Origin: TMED8 sp038125725
Lineage (GTDB): Bacteria; Pseudomonadota; Alphaproteobacteria; Rhodospirillales; Casp-alpha2
Length of the DNA: 64,000 nt
Direction: 5' to 3'
Assembly (NCBI GenBank): GCA_038125725.1
Contig: JAYPEK010000018.1
Span: 1 to 64,000, forward strand
Under the pieces are notes generated by a model. It searched no databases, was not told where the DNA came from, and saw only the letters and a list, made by a program, of their open reading frames with translations. Positions 7,614 through 16,416 of this stretch are shown in pieces. A program made the translations under genes and the position numbers. Every line of letters begins with the position of its first letter. The first letter of the stretch is position 1.

Positions 7614-9209
7614 TTAAGGCGCGACACCCGCCTTGGCACGGGGACCGAGCGTGATCTTCAGACGGTTCTCGGCAAGTGCGATGTACTCACAAAGCAAGGG
7701 CCGGGTTTCGCGGGGATCAATGATCTCTTCGACGGCGAGCGCCTCTGCGGTGCGGTACGGCGAGGAATAGGCGCGAAGTTCCGCCTCCAGTTCCTTCTCG
7801 CGCGCCTTCGGGTCCTCGGCGGCCGCGATCTCGCGCCGGAACGCGGCGGCGACGCCACCCTCCACCGGCAAGGACCCCCACTCGCCGCTCGGCCAGGCGA
7901 TCTTCAGGTCGATGTCGTTCTTATTGCAGGTCGCCATGCCAGCCATGCCGTAGCATTTGCGGATGACCAGCGTCAGCGTCGGCACCTTCAACTGCCCAGC
8001 CATGTAGACGGCGCGCATGCCTTCACGCAGCGTGCCTTCGCATTCCGCCTTCAGCCCGACCATGAAGCCCGGCACATCGACGAAGAACACCAGCGGAATA
8101 TGGAAGGTGTCGCAGAGCTCCATGAAATGGATTTGCTTGCGTGCCGCGTCGGCATCCATGGCGCCGCCGTAGACCTTCGGATTGTTGGCGACGATGCCCA
8201 CCGGCCGGCCGCCAAGCCGCGCCAGCATGGTGATCACCGCCTTGCCGAAGGTCGGGCGGATTTCGAAGGTCGAATCCCGGTCGACGACCATTCCGACCAG
8301 TTTCTTCATGTCATAGGGCTGGGTGCGCTTGTCCGGCACGATGCCGAGCAGGTCTTCTTCCATGCGGTCAACAGGATCGTCCACCGGCAGCACCGGCGGC
8401 AGTTCCCAGACGTTTTGCGGCATGAAGCTGAGGAAACGGCGAATTTGCTCGAAGGCCTCCTCTTCGGTGGCCGCGGCATTATGGATGGAGCCCGCCTTAT
8501 TGACCGCCACTTTCGGTCCGCCCAGGTCTTCCTTGGAGATTTCCTGGCCCAAGGACCGCTTCACCACCGGCGGGCCGGCGGCGAAGATCTGGCTCGACCC
8601 CTCCACCATGATCGAGAAATGCGACAGGATGGCGCGGCCGGCGGGACCGCCCGCCGCCGTCCCCATCACCGCCGAGACCACCGGCACCTCGCCCAGCAGT
8701 TCCACCGAACGCTCGAAACCATCGACGCCCGGAAACACCACGTAGCCGCGCCGCTTCGCCGACGTCACGGTGCCGCCAGCACCGTCGATCAGGTTCACCA
8801 GCGGCATCTTGTAATGGTGCGCCAGGTCCTCGATATAGCCGCCCTGACCGCCCTTCCGGCGCATGGCGCCGAAGCTGGTGCCGCCGCGCACGGTGAAGTC
8901 CTCGCCGCCGATGGCCACTGGCCGGCCGTTGATGCGCGCAGAACCGGCGACATAGGTCGCGGGCGTCAGCTTTTTCAGCTTCAGGTTCTCGTCGTACTCA
9001 CCGGTACCGGCGATGGAACCGACCTCGCGGAAGCTGCCGGCGTCGGTCAGCGCATCGATGCGCTCGCGGATGGTGAGCCTGCCGGCACCGTGCTGGCGTT
9101 CGATGTTGGCCTCGCCGCCCATTTCGGCGGCATCGGCGCGGCGCTTCTCAAGCTCGGCGATCTGCTCCGGCCAGTAGCCGCCCTCGTCTTCTAGCTCTCG
9201 ATCAGACAC
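7614..9209 (-). CDS. acyl-CoA carboxylase carboxyltransferase (PccB-like, copy 2)
   Basis: 531 aa with both carboxyltransferase halves. The N-terminal half includes 'RIDALTDAGSFREVGS', 'RGGTSFGAMRRKGGQGGYIE' and 'GAGGTVTSAKRRG'. The C-terminal half includes 'PVGIVANNPKVYGGAMDADAARK', 'LVFFVDVPGFMVG' and 'KCYGMAGMA'. The fold transfers CO2 from carboxybiotin to an acyl-CoA. It overlaps the biotin-carrier gene by 19 bases, which indicates translational coupling. A second, different carboxyltransferase lies just upstream in the same operon; this one is nearer the propionyl/methylcrotonyl type. The acyl substrate cannot be read from sequence. Confidence 0.86.
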   Translation of the reverse strand: MSDRELEDEGGYWPEQIAELEKRRADAAEMGGEANIERQHGAGRLTIRERIDALTDAGSFREVGSIAGTGEYDENLKLKKLTPATYVAGSARINGRPVAIGGEDFTVRGGTSFGAMRRKGGQGGYIEDLAHHYKMPLVNLIDGAGGTVTSAKRRGYVVFPGVDGFERSVELLGEVPVVSAVMGTAAGGPAGRAILSHFSIMVEGSSQIFAAGPPVVKRSLGQEISKEDLGGPKVAVNKAGSIHNAAATEEEAFEQIRRFLSFMPQNVWELPPVLPVDDPVDRMEEDLLGIVPDKRTQPYDMKKLVGMVVDRDSTFEIRPTFGKAVITMLARLGGRPVGIVANNPKVYGGAMDADAARKQIHFMELCDTFHIPLVFFVDVPGFMVGLKAECEGTLREGMRAVYMAGQLKVPTLTLVIRKCYGMAGMATCNKNDIDLKIAWPSGEWGSLPVEGGVAAAFRREIAAAEDPKAREKELEAELRAYSSPYRTAEALAVEEIIDPRETRPLLCEYIALAENRLKITLGPRAKAGVAP

Positions 9210-9412
9210 AGGACCTGATCCTCCTCGACGGAGTCCTCCGGCTTCACCAGGATTTCCTTGAGCGTGCCGGCAACCGGCGCCTCGACCGGAATTTCCATCT
9301 TCATGGATTCCAGGATCATGATCAGATCGCCCTCGGCGACGCTGTCGCCTTCGGACATTTCCACTTTCCAGACCGAGCCGATGACCTCGGACGTGACTTC
9401 GGTTGTCGCCAT
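9191..9412 (-). CDS. biotin carboxyl carrier protein (minimal biotinyl domain)
   Basis: 73 aa consisting almost only of a biotinyl/lipoyl domain. It has the biotinylation motif 'ESMKMEIPV' with the acceptor Lys in MKM, followed by 'APVAGTLKEILV' and the closing 'VEEDQVLCLIES'. There is no N-terminal linker such as AccB has, so this is a free mini-carrier serving the biotin carboxylase and one or both carboxyltransferases here. Its 3' end overlaps the start of the next carboxyltransferase. The start follows a purine-rich AGGGAGT site. Confidence 0.9.
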   Translation of the reverse strand: MATTEVTSEVIGSVWKVEMSEGDSVAEGDLIMILESMKMEIPVEAPVAGTLKEILVKPEDSVEEDQVLCLIES

Positions 9413-9437
9413 TTTCTGATACTCCCTGACTATAGGT

Positions 9438-10976
9438 TCAATAGGTTGTCGGCCAGGCGGACATGCGGTGCTTGCCGATGCCCCCCGACAGTCGAAGCTG
9501 ATGGATTTCCAACTGCTGGATAAGGTACCGGCGCGTTTCGCGCGGGTCGATCACCGCCTGCACGCCGTAGATTTCCGCAAGTCCATAGGCGGAGTTGTCT
9601 TTCTCCATCTGATCGCGGATCGCCTGCTTGGTCTCCTCGGAGGCGTCCTGGCCCCAGGTGACGATCTCGGTGGCAAAATGCGGGTCCATAAAGCTGATCT
9701 CGGCGGTCGGCCAGGCGGCGACATCGTCGGAATTCCGCCCGCCGCCCATGTTCAGGTAGGCCTGGCCATAGGTCTTTCGCATGATCACCGAAAGCTTCGG
9801 CACCGTGCACATCTGCAGCGCCTGCATGAAGTTCATGATCTTGCCGGGCGCCTTCTGCTTCTCGCCCTCGATGCCGATGACGAAACCGGGGGTGTCGACC
9901 AACAGGATCAGCGGGATGTTGAAGCTATCGCACATGATGGTGAAGCGCGTCGCCTTCTCGCAGCCGGCCACGTCCAGCGCGCCGGCCTTGCCCATGGGAT
10001 TGGAGGCCAGGAAACCGACTGTCTTGCGGCCGAGCCGCGCGAGGCCAACGGTGATGGTGCGGCCGAAACGCGGCTTGAATTCGAAGAAGCTGTCCTTGTC
10101 GGCGATGCACTCGATGATCTTCTTCACGTCGTAACCGCGCTTGCGGCTGTCGGGCAGGATATCGAGGATACGCGCCGCGCCCTCGTCGCTGCCCGCCGGC
10201 ACCGGCGCTTCCGGCGGCAATTCGTTGCAGTTGGACGGCATGTAGCTGAGCCAGGTCTTGATCGTCTCGATCGCTTCCTCGTCGGTGTCGACGACACGGT
10301 CGACCAGGCCGGTGGTGCGTTCGTGCAGTTTCCAGCCGCCCAGTTCCTCGGCGTCGACCTTCTGGCCGATGGCGAAGGAGGCTAGGCCCGGACTCGCCAC
10401 CGCCATGATCGCGCCCTTCCGGAACACGGAGAAATCCGCAAGGCAGGTGTACCAGGCCGATGAGCCGTAGCATTGGCCCAGCACCGCCGAGGCCCAGGGG
10501 CTTTCGCGGTTGCGCACGTACTGCTGCGGGTCGGAGCCCAAGTTCACGCCCATGCCCTTGGCGCCCATGTTGTCGGGCATGCGCGCGCCGGAGGATTCAC
10601 CAAAAAACACCAGCGGAAAGCCACGTTCCGTGGCGACCCGTTTGACGTGGCCGATCTTTTTCATGTTGGTCGCGCTGGACGATGCACCCTTGGTGGTGAA
10701 GTCGTTGGCGACGACGCCGACCATGCGGCCATCGACCTTGGCGAAGCCCGCGACCTTGCCGTCGGCGGGGGTCTTCTCGCGGTCCTCCGGCACGATGGAG
10801 GAAATGGCCAGCAGGCCGGTCTCCACCCAGGAGCCTTCGTCGATGAAGCTGTCGATGCGCGAGCGCGCGTTCAAAAGGCCCTGGGCCTCGCGTTTCGCCA
10901 GGCGTTCAGGTCCGCCCATGGCACGGGCTTTGTCTTCACGGGCCTTCAGGTCGGCCAGCATGTCGTCGAAATTCAT
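9438..10976 (-). CDS. acyl-CoA carboxylase carboxyltransferase (copy 1)
   Basis: 512 aa, second complete carboxyltransferase of the operon and clearly divergent from the first. It starts MNFDDMLADLKAREDKARAMG and has 'ARSRIDSFIDEGSWVETG', 'TTKGASSSATNMKKIGHVKR', 'FGESSGARMPDNMGAKGMG', 'GFLASNPMGKAGALDVAG', 'LLVDTPGFVIG' and 'MRKTYGQAYLNMGGGRNSDD'. The start codon overlaps the CoA-transferase stop as ATGA, and the small biotin carrier follows after 25 bases. The two carboxyltransferases may pair as unlike subunits, or one set of BC/BCCP may feed two acyl-CoA substrates. Confidence 0.85.
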   Translation of the reverse strand: MNFDDMLADLKAREDKARAMGGPERLAKREAQGLLNARSRIDSFIDEGSWVETGLLAISSIVPEDREKTPADGKVAGFAKVDGRMVGVVANDFTTKGASSSATNMKKIGHVKRVATERGFPLVFFGESSGARMPDNMGAKGMGVNLGSDPQQYVRNRESPWASAVLGQCYGSSAWYTCLADFSVFRKGAIMAVASPGLASFAIGQKVDAEELGGWKLHERTTGLVDRVVDTDEEAIETIKTWLSYMPSNCNELPPEAPVPAGSDEGAARILDILPDSRKRGYDVKKIIECIADKDSFFEFKPRFGRTITVGLARLGRKTVGFLASNPMGKAGALDVAGCEKATRFTIMCDSFNIPLILLVDTPGFVIGIEGEKQKAPGKIMNFMQALQMCTVPKLSVIMRKTYGQAYLNMGGGRNSDDVAAWPTAEISFMDPHFATEIVTWGQDASEETKQAIRDQMEKDNSAYGLAEIYGVQAVIDPRETRRYLIQQLEIHQLRLSGGIGKHRMSAWPTTY

Positions 10977-12214
10977 GAATTCTCTTCCTCGGTTGGCAAA
11001 TTCTCACCGTAAACGATTCCGTCCCGCGCCAGCTTATCGATGCTAGCGCCGTCGAGCCCCAGTTCGCCGGCCAGCACCGCCGCCGTGTCGGCGCCGATGT
11101 CGCGCCCGGCCCAGCGGATGGTGCCCGGGCTCTCGGAGAGCTTCGGCACCACGCCGGTGACGGTCACCGGGCCCAGCACCGGGTCCTGCACGTCGACCAG
11201 CATGTCGCGCGCCTTGTAGTGCGGGTCTTGGAAAATGTCCTCGACCGTATAGATGCGCGCCGCCGGCACCTTGGCCGCATCGAGCGCCGCTTCCGCTTCC
11301 GTCAGGTCCAGGGTTGCCGTCCAGGCCGCCACCTCCGCGTCGCAGGCGACTTGGTTCTCGGCCCGCGCCACGGCGGAGGCGAAGCGCGGGTCCTGCATCA
11401 GTTCCGGCCGGCCCATGGCTTCGGTCAGACGTTGAAAGACGGCGTTGGAGGCGGCGGCCAGCAGCACATAGCGGCCGTCCCTGGTGGGATAGATGGAGTT
11501 GGGCGCGTTGCCCGGCAAGAGCGGCCCGGCGCGCTCGGCAATGATGCCGAGTTGCTGGAACACCGGCACGTGCGGTTCCATGAAACTGTAGGAGCCCTCG
11601 TAGAGCGACGAGTCCACGACCTGGCCGCGCCCCGTGTGGGTGCGCGCGTAGATCGCCATCATCGCGCCGAAGGCACCGTAGAGACCGGCAATATAGTCGG
11701 CCATCGAGGTGGCGACACGCGGCGGCGGCCGGTCGGGATCGCCGGTGATCTCGCGCAGGCCGCTAACCGCCTCGCAGACCACGCCGTAACCGCCGCGATC
11801 CGAATAGGGGCCGTCCTGGCCGAAGCCGCTGATCCGCACCATGACCAGACCCGGATTGGCCTTGCTTAGGCTGTCGTAGCCGAGCCCCCATTTCTCCAGT
11901 GAGCCGGCACGGAAATTCTCAACGACGATATCCGCCCCCTCGCAGAGTCGGCGCACGAGTTGTCGGCCCTCGTCGGTGCGGAGATTGATGGAAACGATCT
12001 TCTTTCCGCGTTGCATCGAGGCGCTGTAGAGCGAGCGGCCCTGAACGCGGTGGGAAAAGGAACGGATGGCGTCGCCGTCGGCCTGCTCGACCTTGATCAC
12101 GTCGGCGCCGAAATCTGCCAGCAATCGGGCGCAGAACGGCCCCGCCACGGTGGACCCCAATTCGACCACCCGGAGCCCGGCCAGGGGGCCCGTGGCTTTC
12201 TCGTCACCGCTCAT
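10973..12214 (-). CDS. CaiB/BaiF-type (class III) CoA transferase
   Basis: 413 aa from the ATG at 12214, which overlaps the GntR stop as ATGA. It opens 'GPLAGLRVVELGSTVAGPF', followed by 'LADFGADVIKVEQADGDA', 'NLRTDEGRQLVRRLC', 'VVENFRAGSLEKWGLGYDSL', 'ISGFGQDGPYSDRGGYG' and the catalytic-Asp region 'VATSMADYIAGLYGAFG'. Class III enzymes move CoA between carboxylic acids. Leading the carboxylase operon, it probably activates the acid whose CoA ester the carboxylase then uses. A longer start at 12244 would intrude into the regulator and is unneeded. Confidence 0.9.
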   Translation of the reverse strand: MSGDEKATGPLAGLRVVELGSTVAGPFCARLLADFGADVIKVEQADGDAIRSFSHRVQGRSLYSASMQRGKKIVSINLRTDEGRQLVRRLCEGADIVVENFRAGSLEKWGLGYDSLSKANPGLVMVRISGFGQDGPYSDRGGYGVVCEAVSGLREITGDPDRPPPRVATSMADYIAGLYGAFGAMMAIYARTHTGRGQVVDSSLYEGSYSFMEPHVPVFQQLGIIAERAGPLLPGNAPNSIYPTRDGRYVLLAAASNAVFQRLTEAMGRPELMQDPRFASAVARAENQVACDAEVAAWTATLDLTEAEAALDAAKVPAARIYTVEDIFQDPHYKARDMLVDVQDPVLGPVTVTGVVPKLSESPGTIRWAGRDIGADTAAVLAGELGLDGASIDKLARDGIVYGENLPTEEENS

Positions 12215-12885
12215 AACAGGTATTTCCGGTAGTTGTGGAACCATTCGCGCGCCGAACGGATGTTCTGGCGCTTCAATTTCTCCGCCTTCTCGGCCTTGCC
12301 GGCGCGCATGGCGGCGAGGATTTCCTGGTGCTGACGCATGCCCTCCTGGGCGCGGCCCGGCACCAGCACCAAGCGCCGGATCAGCACCTGGGTGCGGTCG
12401 TAGAGGCTGTCCAGGAGATTGCTCAACACCTCGTTCTCGGATGCGGCGATGCAGCGCTGGCGGAACAGGTGCACGGCGTCTTCGTAGGCATCCAGGTCGT
12501 TCTTGGCCAGCGTGCCGCCCATGCTGTCGCCAAAAAGCTCGATCAGATCGTCCCAGCTTTCCGCGGGCGCCTTCTCGGTGGCGAGACGCACCATCTGCGC
12601 TTCAAGCACTTCGCGCACCTCGAACAACTCGTCGGCCTTGGCGGGATCCAGCTTAGCGACGAGCGCGCCCCGGTTGGGAATGCGCTCGATCAAGCCGCGT
12701 TCTTCGAGGATGTTGAAGGCGTCTCGGATGCGGGCGCGCGAAACACCGAATTCCGATGCCAGGTCCTGTTCGCGCAGTCGCGTGCCGGGCGTCAGATCGT
12801 GATCGACGATGCGCTGGCGCAGTGCCTCGATGACCCCTTCGCCAGCGCCGAGCCTAACGATTTTTGCCGTGGATGCGGCCGCCAT
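12211..12885 (-). CDS. GntR-family (FCD) transcriptional regulator
   Basis: 224 aa from ATG 12885, chosen for the GGGGAGGGGG site nine bases ahead. It has an N-terminal winged helix ('LRQRIVDHDLTPGTRLREQDLASEFGVSRARIRDAFNILEERGLIERIPNRGALV') followed by an all-helical FCD ligand domain ('ELFEVREVLEAQMVRLA', 'MRQHQEILAAMRAGKAEKAEKL'). It is the first gene of the CoA-transferase/carboxylase operon and overlaps it by four bases, so it very likely autoregulates the whole operon in response to an acid or acyl-CoA. A TTGT-N2-ACAA dyad lies 50 bases upstream. Confidence 0.88.
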   Translation of the reverse strand: MAAASTAKIVRLGAGEGVIEALRQRIVDHDLTPGTRLREQDLASEFGVSRARIRDAFNILEERGLIERIPNRGALVAKLDPAKADELFEVREVLEAQMVRLATEKAPAESWDDLIELFGDSMGGTLAKNDLDAYEDAVHLFRQRCIAASENEVLSNLLDSLYDRTQVLIRRLVLVPGRAQEGMRQHQEILAAMRAGKAEKAEKLKRQNIRSAREWFHNYRKYLL

Positions 12886-12934
12886 GACCTGCCCCCTCCC
12901 CAATCGAGAGAGCAGGATCAATCATGCATACAAA

Positions 12935-12946
12935 ATTGTCAACAAT
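12935..12946. promoter_or_regulatory. putative GntR/FCD operator
   Basis: ATTGT-CA-ACAAT is a perfect dyad about 50 bp upstream of the GntR start, with the TTGT/ACAA arms usual for FCD-type GntR sites. A second perfect dyad, ATCTTG-N4-CAAGAT (12945-12960), abuts it and runs to the TauD stop codon. It may be a further half of the operator or a small hairpin. Confidence 0.5.
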
Positions 12947-12959
12947 CTTGTTGGCAAGA

Positions 12960-13811
12960 TTAGAAAGGCTTGTCGCCCTGGATGGTTACCCGCCGCATGC
13001 GCCGGAAATGGCCTTTGTAGTCGTTGACCGCGAAGTGCTGGGTGGTGCGGTTGTCCCACATGGCGACAGTGCCCGACTGCCACTTGAGCCGACAGGTGAA
13101 TTCGGGACGGATGATGTGGTTCGCGAGGAACTGGATCAGCGGCTTGCTCTCTTCCTCGGTCATGTCCTTGAAATGCAGCGTGTGGGCGACACTGACGTAG
13201 AGGCTCTTGGCGCCGGTTTCCGGATGGGTGCGGACGATCGGATGCTCGGAACGCATGGGCTCGGAACCGTCGTTGTAGGCCCCCTTCATTTCCGACAGGC
13301 TGCCGATCCGGTTGGCGCGGCCGCCCGGATAGAGCGCTTCCGAATCGTTGACCCCGATGAGGCCGTCGATAATCTGCTTCATGCCGTCCGACAGAGTCTC
13401 GTAGGCGAGTTGGGTATTGGCGTAGAGCGTATCGCCACCGGCGGGCGGCACCTCGATGCCATAGAGCACGGTGCCCATGTCGGGCTCAGGCTTGTAGGCG
13501 GTATCGGAATGCCAGACGCCGCCGAAGTTGACATCATCCTCCGGCGACTTGGTCAATTCGTGCGCTTCCGGCACGCCATCGACGCCGGCGAGATAGGGAT
13601 AGGCGATGGGCGTGCCGAGGATGCCGGCAACCTCCACCTGGCGCTTGGCGTCCAGGTTCTGGCCGCGGAAATAGATCATCTTGTAGTCCAGAAAGGCGCG
13701 GTGGATTTCCTCGCGCGTCTGGTTGCCGAAATCGGCGGCCAGGTCGACACCCAGCACTTCCGCGCCCATGCAGCCGGCCAGCGGCGCCAATTCAATCGTT
13801 TGGTAGTCCAT
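12960..13811 (-). CDS. TauD/TfdA-family 2-oxoglutarate dioxygenase (1)
   Basis: 283 aa. Facial-triad residues are visible as His101-Ser-Asp103 in 'GVWHSDTAY' and distal His259 in 'WDNRTTQHF', with the 2-oxoglutarate-binding Arg in 'RRMRRVTIQGD'. Length and motif spacing are normal for TauD/TfdA Fe(II) enzymes, which hydroxylate next to sulfonate, sulfate ester, ether or similar groups and release the fragment. It is divergent from a LysR regulator with two dyads between them, the classic arrangement for substrate induction. The substrate is unknown; the neighbouring sulfatase and ComA homologue suggest an organosulfur compound. Confidence 0.88.
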   Translation of the reverse strand: MDYQTIELAPLAGCMGAEVLGVDLAADFGNQTREEIHRAFLDYKMIYFRGQNLDAKRQVEVAGILGTPIAYPYLAGVDGVPEAHELTKSPEDDVNFGGVWHSDTAYKPEPDMGTVLYGIEVPPAGGDTLYANTQLAYETLSDGMKQIIDGLIGVNDSEALYPGGRANRIGSLSEMKGAYNDGSEPMRSEHPIVRTHPETGAKSLYVSVAHTLHFKDMTEEESKPLIQFLANHIIRPEFTCRLKWQSGTVAMWDNRTTQHFAVNDYKGHFRRMRRVTIQGDKPF

Positions 13812-13882
13812 CGGAAATCACTCCCCTCGATATCCACCGGCAGCATCCGGTTGCCTGATCGGCGGAAAAGCTAGCAAAGACA

Positions 13883-13922
13883 ATTGATAAATTCCAATAT
13901 ATAAAAAATATCATTATTGATA
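13883..13922. promoter_or_regulatory. putative LysR operators (two dyads)
   Basis: In the 151-bp gap between divergent tauD-like and lysR genes there are two perfect inverted repeats: ATTG-N8-CAAT (13883-13898) and TATCA-N4-TGATA (13909-13922). They are AT-rich and 26 bp apart centre to centre. This resembles the paired recognition/activation sites of LysR regulators. Confidence 0.5.
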
Positions 13923-13962
13923 ACTTTAATGCATCGTTTAATCTGCAGGCGGGGGAGCATCG

Positions 13963-14871
13963 ATGATCGACCTGCGCCAGATTCGCTATTTCCTGGAGAT
14001 CGCCGCCGAGGGCAACATGACCCGCGCGGCGGAACGGCTGCATATCACCCAGCCGGCGCTTTCGCGCCAGATTTCGGCGCTGGAGGACCGCCTGGGCGTA
14101 GCGCTGTTCGACCGGGTCGGGCGCGGCATCCACTTGACGGCGGCGGCGCGCAACCTGCTGCCCGACCTGCGCGACCTGATGCAGCGCGCCCGTGCCATCT
14201 CCGAGCGCGCCGAGCTTCTGGCCGGGCGCGAGCGGGTGCGGCTCTCGGTCATCGCGCCGCCGCAGTCGATCGAGGTGTTCCTGGCCGACGCCCTGGTGGC
14301 GTTCCTGGCGCGCTACCCGGACGCGGAGATCAAGATCGTCGAGGCCGCCGCCCAGGACAACCAGGACCTTTTGGAACGCGGCGAGGGCCAGATCGCCATC
14401 GCCGCCCGCCCCATCGGGCCGCAATTCCAGGCACGTGATCTGGCGCTCGGCTATATCCACCTTGCGATGCCGAAAAAGCATCCGCTCGCCTCCAAGGACA
14501 AGATCGACGTCACCGAGTTGGACAACGAACCCGTCGTCGTGATGCGGCGCGGCACGTTGGCGCGCGACATGTTCGATTCCGCCTGCCGGCTGACCCATAC
14601 GCTGCCGACCATCGCACACGAGGCCGGCTCGCCTCAGGCGCTGACGGCGTTGGCCGGCGCCGGCATCGGCATCGCCATTATGCCGTTCACGGCGCGCGTC
14701 GACCGGCCGGACCTGGCGCTCGGCCGTCTCTACGCAAACGGCCGTCCGCTGACGGCGGAACTGGCGGCGGTGTTGACGCCGAACCTGTTCGTCACGCCGG
14801 CCATCGACGCGCTGATCGAGGAAGTGGAGAAGAGCATGCACGCCGCCCCCTTCCTGGAACCGCTTCCCTAG
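13963..14871 (+). CDS. LysR-family transcriptional regulator (1)
   Basis: 302 aa. The N-terminal HTH is typical: 'IRYFLEIAAEGNMTRAAERLHITQPALSRQISALEDRLGVALFDRVGRG'. A periplasmic-binding-like effector domain follows. GGGGGAG precedes the ATG. It is divergent from the first TauD-type gene and upstream, same strand, of the sulfatase/ComA pair, so it could control both sides. The effector is probably an anionic substrate or intermediate. Confidence 0.9.
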   Translation: MIDLRQIRYFLEIAAEGNMTRAAERLHITQPALSRQISALEDRLGVALFDRVGRGIHLTAAARNLLPDLRDLMQRARAISERAELLAGRERVRLSVIAPPQSIEVFLADALVAFLARYPDAEIKIVEAAAQDNQDLLERGEGQIAIAARPIGPQFQARDLALGYIHLAMPKKHPLASKDKIDVTELDNEPVVVMRRGTLARDMFDSACRLTHTLPTIAHEAGSPQALTALAGAGIGIAIMPFTARVDRPDLALGRLYANGRPLTAELAAVLTPNLFVTPAIDALIEEVEKSMHAAPFLEPLP

Positions 14872-14927
14872 TTGCAACGCCCAAGGACGCACCCCAGAAT
14901 ATCCACCCGAACCGAGACCCAAAAACC

Positions 14928-16406
14928 ATGACCTCCGGAAATTCCATGCAGCCACAGAACCTCGTCATCATCATGTCCGACCAGCACACCCGCAACGTCA
15001 CCGGGTGCTATGGACACGACTTCGTCTCCACCCCCAACCTGGACGCGCTGGCGGCCCGGGGCACCAAGTTCACCAGCGCCTATACCCCCTGCCCGGTCTG
15101 CGTGCCGGCGCGCGGCGCCTTCGCAACCGGCAAGTACGTGCATCAGGTCGGCTACTGGGACAACGCCACGCCGTTCACCGGTTCGGACCCGAGCTGGCAC
15201 AGCCTTTTGCGCGATCGCGGCCATCAGACGGTCTCCATCGGCAAGCTGCATTTCCGCGCCGACACGGACGACAACGGCTTTTCCGACGAGCAGATCGCCA
15301 TGCACATCATCGACGGCGAAGGCGACCTCCTGGGCCTGGTGCGCGACGAGGACATGCCGAAGCGCGGCGCGTCCTGGAAGATGGCGAAGATGGCGGGACC
15401 TGGGGAATCCATCTACACCCGCTACGACCGCGACATCGCGTCGCGCGCCCAGACCTGGATCTACGAGGAAGCGCCCAAGTACACCGACAAGCCCTGGGTG
15501 CTGTTCGTCTCCTTCGTGGCCCCGCACTTTCCACTGACCGCGCCGTCGGAGCACTTTTATCGCTATTACAACCGCGATCTGCCGCCGCCGAAGCTCTATG
15601 ACCTCCGGCATACGCCGATCCACCCCTACGTGGACACCTACCGTGCCACCTTCGCCTACGATGAGTTCTTCGAAACCCCCGACATGCTGAAGCGCGGCCA
15701 GGCGGGCTACCTGGGGCTGGTGTCGTTCATGGACGAACAGGTGGGCAAGGTGCTGGGCGCCCTGGAGAACGCCGGCCTCGCCCAGACGACGCGCGTCGCC
15801 TACACCACAGATCACGGCGACAACCTGGGCAACCGCGGGCTCTGGGGCAAATCGGTGATGTACGAGGAAGCCGCTGCCATCCCGCTGATCGTCGCCGGGC
15901 CGGACATCCCGGCGGGCAAGACCGTGGACACGCCGGCGAACATGCTGGACCTCTACCCCTTCATCATCGACGGCGCCGGCGAACGCGACGCCGAAACCAT
16001 GCCCGACGACATTCCCGGCACCAACCTGCTCGACCTGATCAACGGCGCCGAGCCGGACCGGGTCGCCTTTTCCGAATACCACGGCATGGGTTCCAAGACC
16101 GGCGCCTTCATGGTGCGCAAGGGGCCCTACAAGCTGATCCATTACGCCGACTACCCGCCGCAGTTCTTCAACCTGGCCGACGACCCGGAAGAGCTGAACG
16201 ACATGGGTCAGGACCCGGCGGCAAAACCGCTGATCGACGAAATGACGGCGGCGCTGATGGAGATCTGCGATCCGGCCGAGGTTAATCGCCAAGCCAAACA
16301 GGACCAGGCCGTTCACTTGGAGAAAAGCGGCGGCAAGGAACGCGTGATCGAGCGCGGCGACCTTGGTTTTTCCGTGCCGCCCGGCGTCGCGCCAATGTTC
16401 GATTGA
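14928..16406 (+). CDS. type I (formylglycine) sulfatase, choline-sulfatase-like
   Basis: 492 aa (486 if ATG 14946 is used). The alkaline-phosphatase-like metal site is seen as 'NLVIIMSDQHT', and the formylglycine signature as Cys58-Val-Pro-Ala-Arg62 in 'PCPVCVPARGAF'. 'GKLHFRAD', 'APHFPLTAP' and 'YTTDHGDNLGNRGLWGK' complete the active site. It hydrolyses a sulfate ester once Cys58 is converted to formylglycine by another protein not in this window. No signal peptide is visible, so it acts in the cytoplasm on an imported substrate. It is ten bases upstream of a phosphosulfolactate-synthase homologue. Choline sulfate is possible but not shown. Confidence 0.88.
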   Translation: MTSGNSMQPQNLVIIMSDQHTRNVTGCYGHDFVSTPNLDALAARGTKFTSAYTPCPVCVPARGAFATGKYVHQVGYWDNATPFTGSDPSWHSLLRDRGHQTVSIGKLHFRADTDDNGFSDEQIAMHIIDGEGDLLGLVRDEDMPKRGASWKMAKMAGPGESIYTRYDRDIASRAQTWIYEEAPKYTDKPWVLFVSFVAPHFPLTAPSEHFYRYYNRDLPPPKLYDLRHTPIHPYVDTYRATFAYDEFFETPDMLKRGQAGYLGLVSFMDEQVGKVLGALENAGLAQTTRVAYTTDHGDNLGNRGLWGKSVMYEEAAAIPLIVAGPDIPAGKTVDTPANMLDLYPFIIDGAGERDAETMPDDIPGTNLLDLINGAEPDRVAFSEYHGMGSKTGAFMVRKGPYKLIHYADYPPQFFNLADDPEELNDMGQDPAAKPLIDEMTAALMEICDPAEVNRQAKQDQAVHLEKSGGKERVIERGDLGFSVPPGVAPMFD

Positions 16407-16416
16407 GGAAACGATA

